Assembly (NCBI GenBank): GCA_017520705.1
Contig: JAFXFF010000007.1
Span: 1 to 62,420 of the forward strand
Reading direction: 5' to 3'
Source of the DNA: Clostridia bacterium
Lineage (GTDB): Bacteria; Bacillota; Clostridia; Oscillospirales; Acutalibacteraceae
Length of the DNA: 62,420 nt
Shown here: positions 56,784 through 62,420 of the stretch, in pieces
How the letters are laid out: each line of letters begins with the position of its first letter
How positions within the stretch are numbered: position 1 is the first letter of the stretch
Program-made: the position numbers and the translations under genes
The notes under the pieces: generated by a model
What the model was told of the DNA's origin: nothing
Seen by the model: the letters and a program-made list of their open reading frames with translations, nothing else
Database searches by the model: none

Positions 56784-58319
56784 ATGTTTGCCGGTCTGAA
56801 AAGTATGGGCCTGAGAGGCATCGACGGCTTTATGGTGGAAGTGGAGGCGGACCTGTCCCAAGGTCTGCCCGGCTTTGACGTGGTGGGACTTCCCGACACA
56901 GCGGTGCGGGAATCCCGCGACCGTGTGCGCTCTGCGATGAAGAATGCGGGCTTCACCTATCCCGTCAGCCGCATCACCGTCAATCTCGCTCCCGCCGACG
57001 TCAAAAAAGAAGGCTCGGTATACGATCTGCCCCTGCTGTTGGCGCTGCTGTGTGCCAGCGGTCAGCTGAAGGCGGATATAAAAAAGCGTGCTTTTATCGG
57101 CGAATTGTCCCTGCAGGGCGGTGTCCGCCCCGTGCGGGGTGTGTTGCCTATGGTCATCGCTGCCCGTGACGCAGGGATGAAAGAGGTGTACGTCCCCGCC
57201 GACAACGGCGAGGAAGCCGCAGTGGTGGAGGGCATCGACGTCTATCCCGTCACGGATATCGCCGCTCTCATTATGCACCTCAAGGGAATGGACGAGCTGA
57301 CCCCCTTACAGCCCCATCCCTTTGCCCCCTACGCCGAAGCGTTGCAAGCGGATTTTGCCGACGTGATGGGGCAGGAGGCGGCGCGCCGCGCCATGGAGAT
57401 TGCCGCCGCAGGCAGCCACAACGTGCTGCTCATCGGCCCTCCCGGCTCGGGTAAGAGTATGCTGGCAAAGCGCCTGCCCTCCATTCTTCCTGATATGACC
57501 CGCGAAGAAGCACTGGAATGCACCAAGATCCACTCCATCGCCGGCACCCTCGGCGGTGGCGGTTTGCTGTGCCATCGTCCTTTCCGCTCCCCCCATCACA
57601 ACATTTCGCCCCAGGGGTTGGCAGGCGGCGGCATCACCCCCCGACCCGGTGAGGTTTCCCTCGCCCACAACGGTGTGCTGTTCTTGGACGAGCTGCCGGA
57701 ATTTTCCCGCAGCGCCATGGAGTGCCTGCGGCAGCCCCTGGAGGATGGTCGCGTCACCATCTCCCGCGTCAGTGCTTCCCTCGCCTATCCCTGCACCATG
57801 ATGCTGGTGGCGGCGATGAATCCCTGCCCCTGCGGCTATTACGGTCATCCCACCCGCTCCTGCACCTGCTCCTCGCAAGCGGTGGGACGGTATCTGAGCA
57901 AGGTTTCCGGCCCGCTCTTGGACCGTATCGATCTGCACATCGAGGTGCCCCCCGTAGAATACGACCAACTGGCCTCCCGCCACAAGGCGGAGTCCTCCGC
58001 CGCCATCCGCGAGAGAGTCAACGCCGCCAGAGCCCGCCAGCAGGCCCGCTTTGTCGGCACCGACATCCTCAGCAATGCACGCATCCCCACCAGCAAGCTC
58101 AAAGAATTCTGCCCCCTCACCGAGGCGGCAGGCAACCTGCTGAAGGGGGCATTCGAGCGGATGGGCTTGTCTGCCCGCGCCTATGACCGCCTATTAAAGG
58201 TGGCCCGCACCATCGCCGACTTGGATAACAGCGACGTCATCGACGTGCCCCATATTGCCGAGGCCATCCAATACCGCAGTCTGGACCGCAAATACTGGCA
58301 GGTGAGGCAAAACCTATGA
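56784..58319 (+). CDS. comM: YifB/ComM-family Mg-chelatase-like ATPase
   Basis: 511 aa: N-terminal Lon-like S5 domain (about 1-170), AAA+ core with Walker A GPPGSGKS (about 214-221) and Walker B VLFLDELPEF, then the C-terminal Mg_chelatase_C domain with the Cys-rich PCPCGYYGHPTRSCTC. ComM is a helicase promoting branch migration during transformation. AAAGGA 8 nt ahead fixes the ATG at 56784. It overlaps uvrC by 4 nt, forming a DNA-processing pair. Confidence 0.93.
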   Translation: MFAGLKSMGLRGIDGFMVEVEADLSQGLPGFDVVGLPDTAVRESRDRVRSAMKNAGFTYPVSRITVNLAPADVKKEGSVYDLPLLLALLCASGQLKADIKKRAFIGELSLQGGVRPVRGVLPMVIAARDAGMKEVYVPADNGEEAAVVEGIDVYPVTDIAALIMHLKGMDELTPLQPHPFAPYAEALQADFADVMGQEAARRAMEIAAAGSHNVLLIGPPGSGKSMLAKRLPSILPDMTREEALECTKIHSIAGTLGGGGLLCHRPFRSPHHNISPQGLAGGGITPRPGEVSLAHNGVLFLDELPEFSRSAMECLRQPLEDGRVTISRVSASLAYPCTMMLVAAMNPCPCGYYGHPTRSCTCSSQAVGRYLSKVSGPLLDRIDLHIEVPPVEYDQLASRHKAESSAAIRERVNAARARQQARFVGTDILSNARIPTSKLKEFCPLTEAAGNLLKGAFERMGLSARAYDRLLKVARTIADLDNSDVIDVPHIAEAIQYRSLDRKYWQVRQNL

Positions 58320-60157
58320 GCCGCACCGATAAAATAGCCGAACTGCGGCGCAAGGCGATGGCTCTGCCCCTGCAGCCGGGTGTGTACCTGATGAAGGACG
58401 AAGCAGGACACATCATCTACATCGGCAAAGCGAAAAAGCTGAAAAACCGCGTCAGCCAATACTTCGGCTCGGATGCAAACCACAGCGAAAAGGTGCGGCA
58501 AATGGTATCCCGCGTGGATACCTTTGACTATATCGTGGTGGGCAGCGAGTTTGAAGCGCTGGTGCTGGAGTGTGCCCTCATCAAGCAGCACACCCCCAAA
58601 TACAACATCCTGCTCAAGGATGACAAGGGGTATCACTACATCCGTGTATCCCCTCCCCCCTACTCGCGGCTCAGCGAGGCCAAGCAGACCGCCGAGGACG
58701 GTGCCCGCTACATCGGCCCCTATATGAGCAGCTACGCCATCAAGCAGGCGGTGGACGAGGCCAACAAGATCTACTGTCTGTCCACCTGCTCCCGCCCCCT
58801 TGCCTACGGCAAAAAGGGCGGCGAGAGGCCCTGCCTCAACCACCACATCGGCCAGTGCTGTGCACCCTGCACCGGCAAGGTCGATCCCGATACCTATCAG
58901 GAGCGGGTGGACGAGGCGGTGGAATTTCTCACCCGCGGCAGCGCCAAAACCTTGGCCGCCCTGCAGCAACGGATGGAAGAAGCCGCCGACCGCCTGGACT
59001 TTGAGCAGGCGGCGCGCCTGCGGGATCGCATCGCCGCCATCAAGCGGCTGAGCGAAAAGCAGAAGGTGGTGCTCTCTCGCATTGAGGAGCAGGACGTGAT
59101 TGCTCTGGCGCAAGGCTCGGGGCTCGCCTGCTTCGAGGTGTTCCGCTTCACCGGCGGACAGCTCACCGATCGGGAGCAATTCCTGATGGAGGAACAGGAG
59201 GACATCCCCTCTGCCAGAGCCGCCTTTATCCAGCAATACTACACCCTCCGCGGCCGCATTCCGCCCCAGGTGACGGTGGACGGCGAGGTGGAGGACAGCG
59301 AGCTGTTGGAACAGTGGCTCACCGAAAAAGCGGGACGGCGGGTACACATCGTCCTGCCCCAGATCGGCGAACAAGCTAAGCTTACGGAGATGTGCCGTCA
59401 GAACGCCGCCGAGCGGGTCGCCCAGCAGGTGGGAATGACGGGGCAAACCGCCACCGCACTGGAGGAGATCCGCCAGCTGTTGGACCTGCCCCACACCCCC
59501 GCCTACATCGAATGCTACGACATCTCCCACACCGCCGGCAGCGAGCCTGTGGCCGCCATGGTGGTGTTTGAAAACGGGCAACCCCTACGCTCCGCCTATC
59601 GCAAATTCCGTGTCAAATCCGCCGTGGGCGGCGACGACTACGGCGCCATGGCGGAGGTGCTGACCCGCCGCCTGGAGGAATACATCACCAACCGCGACAG
59701 CGGCGTGGGCTTTGGGCGCAAGCCCGACCTCATTCTGCTGGATGGCGGCAGCGGTCAGGTAGCCGCCGTCGCACCCGTATTGGCGAAGTACGAGGTGGAT
59801 ATCCCCCTCTACGGCCTCGTCAAGGATGACCGCCACCGCACCCGCGCCATTGCGCTGTCGGGCGGCGAGATCGCCATCCACCGCAAGCGGGCGGCCTTCA
59901 CGCTGCTGGCAAACATCCAAGAGGAAGTGCACCGCAGCGCCATCCGCTACCACCGTCAGCGGCGTAAAGGGGCTTCCCTTTCCACCACCCTCACCGAGAT
60001 CGAGGGCATCGGCCCCACCCGTGCCAAGGCGCTGCTGCGGCAATTCGGATCCCTCAAGGGAGTACAAAACGCCACCGTTGAGGAACTGCTGCTGGTCAAG
60101 GGGATGACCCGCCCTGCGGCAGAAGCCATCGAGCGTTATTTTCAAAGCAAAGGATGA
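58316..60157 (+). CDS. uvrC: excinuclease ABC subunit C
   Basis: 613 aa. GIY-YIG nuclease (GVYLMKDEAGHIIYIGKAKK), UVR motif (about 205-235), RNase-H-like 5' nuclease domain (ECYDISHTAG) and a C-terminal tandem helix-hairpin-helix (IEGIGPTRAKALL, VKGMTRPAAEAI). Makes the dual incisions in nucleotide excision repair. ATGA overlap with comM. Confidence 0.97.
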   Translation: MSRTDKIAELRRKAMALPLQPGVYLMKDEAGHIIYIGKAKKLKNRVSQYFGSDANHSEKVRQMVSRVDTFDYIVVGSEFEALVLECALIKQHTPKYNILLKDDKGYHYIRVSPPPYSRLSEAKQTAEDGARYIGPYMSSYAIKQAVDEANKIYCLSTCSRPLAYGKKGGERPCLNHHIGQCCAPCTGKVDPDTYQERVDEAVEFLTRGSAKTLAALQQRMEEAADRLDFEQAARLRDRIAAIKRLSEKQKVVLSRIEEQDVIALAQGSGLACFEVFRFTGGQLTDREQFLMEEQEDIPSARAAFIQQYYTLRGRIPPQVTVDGEVEDSELLEQWLTEKAGRRVHIVLPQIGEQAKLTEMCRQNAAERVAQQVGMTGQTATALEEIRQLLDLPHTPAYIECYDISHTAGSEPVAAMVVFENGQPLRSAYRKFRVKSAVGGDDYGAMAEVLTRRLEEYITNRDSGVGFGRKPDLILLDGGSGQVAAVAPVLAKYEVDIPLYGLVKDDRHRTRAIALSGGEIAIHRKRAAFTLLANIQEEVHRSAIRYHRQRRKGASLSTTLTEIEGIGPTRAKALLRQFGSLKGVQNATVEELLLVKGMTRPAAEAIERYFQSKG

Positions 60158-60163
60158 ACCACT

Positions 60164-60658
60164 ATGAACAACATCATTCTCACCGGTATGCCCTCCTGCG
60201 GTAAGTCCACCCTGGGCCGTCTGCTGGCCAAGGAGCTGGGCTATGACTTCCTCGACACCGACGACGTCATCATTGAGCGCAACGGCTGTCCGCTGAAGGA
60301 CATACTGGATAACGAAGGGCTCGACGGCTTTATCCGCGCCGAGGAGGAGGCGGTGTGCAGCGTCAACGTGGACAACACCGTCATCGCCACCGGTGGCAGC
60401 GTGGTGTACTCCGAAAAGACTATGGCACACCTGAAATCCTTGGGGAAAATCGTGTACATCTGCCTGGATTACAACGAGGTGGAGCGCCGCTTAGGCGACC
60501 TGCACGAGCGGGGGGTGGCCATCGCCCCCGGCCAGACGCTGCAGGATCTCTTCGATGAGCGCACCCCGCTGTACAATCAGTACGCCAATCTGGTGGTGTC
60601 CATCCAAAGCGGCAACTCCATCCGCCAGTCGGTGAAGGATATTAAGAGACACCTGTAA
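60164..60658 (+). CDS. aroK: shikimate kinase
   Basis: 164 aa P-loop kinase: Walker A GMPSCGKST (8-16), the shikimate-binding FLDTDD (Asp32/Asp34-like) and GFIRAEEE, and the ATGGS loop. Phosphorylates shikimate at O-3 in the aromatic pathway. The usual FR.E core reads FIRAEE, so substrate binding should be retained. It follows uvrC by 6 nt. Ends at a terminator whose stem carries the next gene's ribosome-binding site. Confidence 0.88.
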   Translation: MNNIILTGMPSCGKSTLGRLLAKELGYDFLDTDDVIIERNGCPLKDILDNEGLDGFIRAEEEAVCSVNVDNTVIATGGSVVYSEKTMAHLKSLGKIVYICLDYNEVERRLGDLHERGVAIAPGQTLQDLFDERTPLYNQYANLVVSIQSGNSIRQSVKDIKRHL

Positions 60659-60661
60659 TCA

Positions 60662-60707
60662 AACAGCCCCTCTCCCACATATACTGTCGGGAAAGGGGCT
60701 GTTTTTT
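60662..60707 (+). terminator. terminator of aroK overlapping the amidase leader
   Basis: AACAGCCCCT-CCC...GGG-AGGGGCTGTT hairpin followed by TTTT, ending exactly at the next ATG. TATACT lies in its loop (60680-60685). Confidence 0.78.
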
Positions 60708-61280
60708 ATGGCAATCAAGATCTTCATCGACCAAGGGCATAACCCCGAGGGTGTCAACGCCGGCGCAGAGGGCTTCGGCTATCGGGAGCAGGACATCAAC
60801 TACGCCGTGGGCACACGGTTAGCGGAATTGTTGGAGCAGGACGACCGCTTTGAGGTGAAGGTATCCCGCACCTCCCCCACCGATTCGCTGGGCACCAGCA
60901 ACGCCACCAGTCTGGCGGCGCGGGTGAATATGGCGAATGAATGGGATGCGGACTATTTCATCAGCATCCACGCCAACGCCAGCACAAACCCCAACCAAAA
61001 CGGCACCGAGGTGTACGTCTATCGCGATCCGTCGGTGGCCGCCGAGTTGGCGGAGGACGTGTTAGAGGGCATCGTGGAGCGGATGGGTACGCGGGACAAC
61101 GGCGTGCGGGTGAATCCTGCGCTGTACGTATTGCGGCGCACCCGGATGCCGGCCATCCTGGTGGAATTGGGGTATATCACCAACGCCGAAGACGTGAAAA
61201 AGATGACCGAGGACCCCCACGGCTTCGCTAAGGGCATCTATAACGGAATCTTGGAATATTTCGATCTGGACAACGATTAA
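60708..61280 (+). CDS. N-acetylmuramoyl-L-alanine amidase (Amidase_3)
   Basis: 190 aa, a single catalytic domain. Zinc ligands: His in IDQGHNPEG, Glu in REQD and His in ISIHANA; the catalytic Glu is in ILVELGYITN. Cleaves the glycan-peptide bond of peptidoglycan. It has no signal peptide and no wall-binding domain, so export or lysis-dependent release would be needed. The ribosome-binding site AAAGGGG lies in the 3' arm of the aroK terminator. Confidence 0.9.
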   Translation: MAIKIFIDQGHNPEGVNAGAEGFGYREQDINYAVGTRLAELLEQDDRFEVKVSRTSPTDSLGTSNATSLAARVNMANEWDADYFISIHANASTNPNQNGTEVYVYRDPSVAAELAEDVLEGIVERMGTRDNGVRVNPALYVLRRTRMPAILVELGYITNAEDVKKMTEDPHGFAKGIYNGILEYFDLDND

Positions 61281-61282
61281 AA

Positions 61283-61317
61283 AAGGAAAGCCCGACCGGC
61301 ATCGGTCGGGCTTTCCC
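61283..61317 (+). terminator. terminator of the amidase gene
   Basis: GGAAAGCCCGACCG-GCAT-CGGTCGGGCTTTCC palindrome after an A run; the T run is short on the plus strand. Confidence 0.8.
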
Positions 61318-61436
61318 TGTTAGAAGAGAAATATCAAAACGCGGTTATGGTTATCAGCACTCTTGGAGCATCACTGGCAACCACATTGGGATCGACACAC
61401 CTTTCAAGTAGAATTTAAATGAAAAATATGGCTGCG

Positions 61437-62420
61437 TTACATATCGATGATAAATCCTGTTTTGGGTTCCGAAGCCAAGCGGAATGCATAGCCGCCATGT
61501 GCAGCCAGGGCGTTGAGCTGTTCGGCACTCAATTCGGCGTAATAATACTCATATTGGGGGGCATAAGACGGCGCCGCTATCGGCGTTGCATCACCTTGAG
61601 CCAATAAGGCGGCACGCAGTTCTTCGAGTTTCTTCTCACGATACTCGGCTTCTACTTTTCTTTCCATTTCGTGGACTTGCATAAAATAACTGCGTGCTTC
61701 CTCCCTTTTCTCCTTAGCTTGACGATACAGTTCCCCCCACCCAGACTCTCCTGCACGCTGCAAAATAGTGACTTGCACTTCCAACTCCAGGGCCTCATAA
61801 CTCGCCATAGTCCCCATCTTACGCAGTCGTATTGCTTCATTCTCGATGTCTTCCACATTGCCATACTTTTCAAAATGATATTTTAGCCACCTGTCTCGGG
61901 CATCGTAGTAGATAGCCAGTTTTTCCGCGTGATCCTCATACAATCCAAAGATAGCATCGTCATAACAAAAGTCATCTTGAGCAAACCACACTTCATTTTC
62001 GATTCGTTGTTCCTCGGTGGGGTTTCGATAACCTAATTCAATCAACTGTTCCTCCTTTAGCGATGGCGGTACAATTGCAATTACTACTCCATACAAAACA
62101 TCCTTGTCCTTGTATAGATCCATCATTTCCCGTAAAAGATGAGAAAAAACCGGTAGAGACCCTCCTGCGTCAACAAAATCCCAGTCCGTATCCACACCGG
62201 TAATCACTTTTTTCTTGGGGAGCGTGGTAGTGGGTTGCGTAGTGGTGGGCAGAGGTGGGATATAACCGGTGGCACTTTGCTTAGTGTTACTGCTCTTGGG
62301 CGGCTCGGTTTTACCGGTAGTGGGGGCCACGGTCGTAGGGGCCACAGTGGTGGGCGGGGCGACAATGGCGGCGGTGGTGCCGGTGGTGTGGGTCTCGCCG
62401 GGGACGGTGGTGGATTCCGT
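61437..62420 (-). CDS. partial Thr-rich exported protein, C-terminal part
   Basis: The frame is open to the window edge, so only the last 328 residues or so are visible; the true start lies outside. A Thr/Pro-rich linker (about the first 70 visible residues, rich in VAPTT and TTTQPTTT) is followed by an acidic, helical domain with coiled-coil character (EKREEARSYFMQVHEMERKVEAEYREKKLEEL) and a C-terminal segment rich in Ala and Tyr. The linker type matches the other lipoproteins here, so surface anchoring is likely. Domain not recognised. Confidence 0.7.
   Translation of the reverse strand, partial: TESTTVPGETHTTGTTAAIVAPPTTVAPTTVAPTTGKTEPPKSSNTKQSATGYIPPLPTTTQPTTTLPKKKVITGVDTDWDFVDAGGSLPVFSHLLREMMDLYKDKDVLYGVVIAIVPPSLKEEQLIELGYRNPTEEQRIENEVWFAQDDFCYDDAIFGLYEDHAEKLAIYYDARDRWLKYHFEKYGNVEDIENEAIRLRKMGTMASYEALELEVQVTILQRAGESGWGELYRQAKEKREEARSYFMQVHEMERKVEAEYREKKLEELRAALLAQGDATPIAAPSYAPQYEYYYAELSAEQLNALAAHGGYAFRLASEPKTGFIIDM

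Noticed and set aside
60708-61280. Amidase as a phage endolysin
   Set aside because: No holin or phage genes nearby and the gene follows housekeeping genes; a cellular role is equally likely.

Overview
The window looks like a chromosomal segment of a gut-type, low-GC-derived Clostridia (most likely Oscillospirales/Ruminococcaceae; inference from gene content: YtrA-type GntR operon, GGGtGRT plus NifU-like scaffold pair, NSS transporters, Thr-rich lipoprotein linkers, DUF4430 plus ECF S component, consensus sigma-A promoters, AGGAGG ribosome-binding sites). Most of it is ordinary housekeeping and transport DNA. No prophage, conjugative module, rRNA operon or CRISPR array was seen.

Layout. 0-5.4 kb: a minus-strand tRNA cluster (His partial, Arg, Gly), then a four-gene Gld-like ABC export operon (ATPase, permease, GldG-like protein, DUF4340 protein). 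5.4-17.8 kb: mostly minus-strand genes: a degenerate P-type-ATPase-like protein, rlmB, a GntR/ABC/lipoprotein operon, yebC, an AlaX-like editing protein, a cobalamin riboswitch driving a DUF4430 lipoprotein and an ECF S component, an XRE regulator and an alcohol dehydrogenase. 17.9-23.7 kb: an accessory region built around four tRNA genes (Thr-TGT, Ser-GGA, Ser-TGA, Ser-GCT). 23.7-53.5 kb: rlmH, a WalJ-like hydrolase, murA, a MacA-like adaptor with a permease but no ATPase, a sugar MFS/GH2/LOG operon, a nucleoside-salvage cluster (deoD, deoB, cdd, ppa, pnuC) flanked by two NSS transporters, copA with a nested copZ, cysK, tcdA, a DtxR-type regulator, glk/manA, twin GH16 enzymes, a RayT transposase and the GGGtGRT/NifU-like pair. 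53.5-62.4 kb: hemolysin III, a second degenerate P-type ATPase, comM, uvrC, shikimate kinase, an amidase and a truncated lipoprotein-like gene.

The most unusual part is the tRNA region. Each of the four tRNA genes is followed by a repeated unit: an intrinsic terminator, a roughly 65-nt two-hairpin domain, then a copy of that tRNA's own 3' end. Three of the units sit 139, 141 and 142 bp after the tRNA. The two-hairpin domain is recognisably shared between units next to different tRNAs, so it belongs to the element and not to the tRNA. In three of the four 3'-end copies one base is inserted in the T loop, and in two tandem 64-bp copies of the tRNA-Thr 5' half one base is inserted in the D loop. 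Both insertions hit the bases that form the tRNA elbow. Small orphan genes with no homologous neighbours sit in the same arrays, two of them with shared upstream AACGATT iterons and a shared downstream GGGTGCA repeat, and two arrays carry a nested GTGAAAT hairpin repeat. No integrase is present. I interpret this as integron-like accumulation of small cassettes at tRNA ends, mobilised in trans; the mechanism is inference.

Other points worth attention: two independent P-type-ATPase homologues that have lost all catalytic signatures, a REP palindrome inserted in frame inside its own RayT gene, an internal ribosome-binding site that would make a free CopZ from the end of copA, and three genes whose ribosome-binding site directly abuts or overlaps an upstream terminator.
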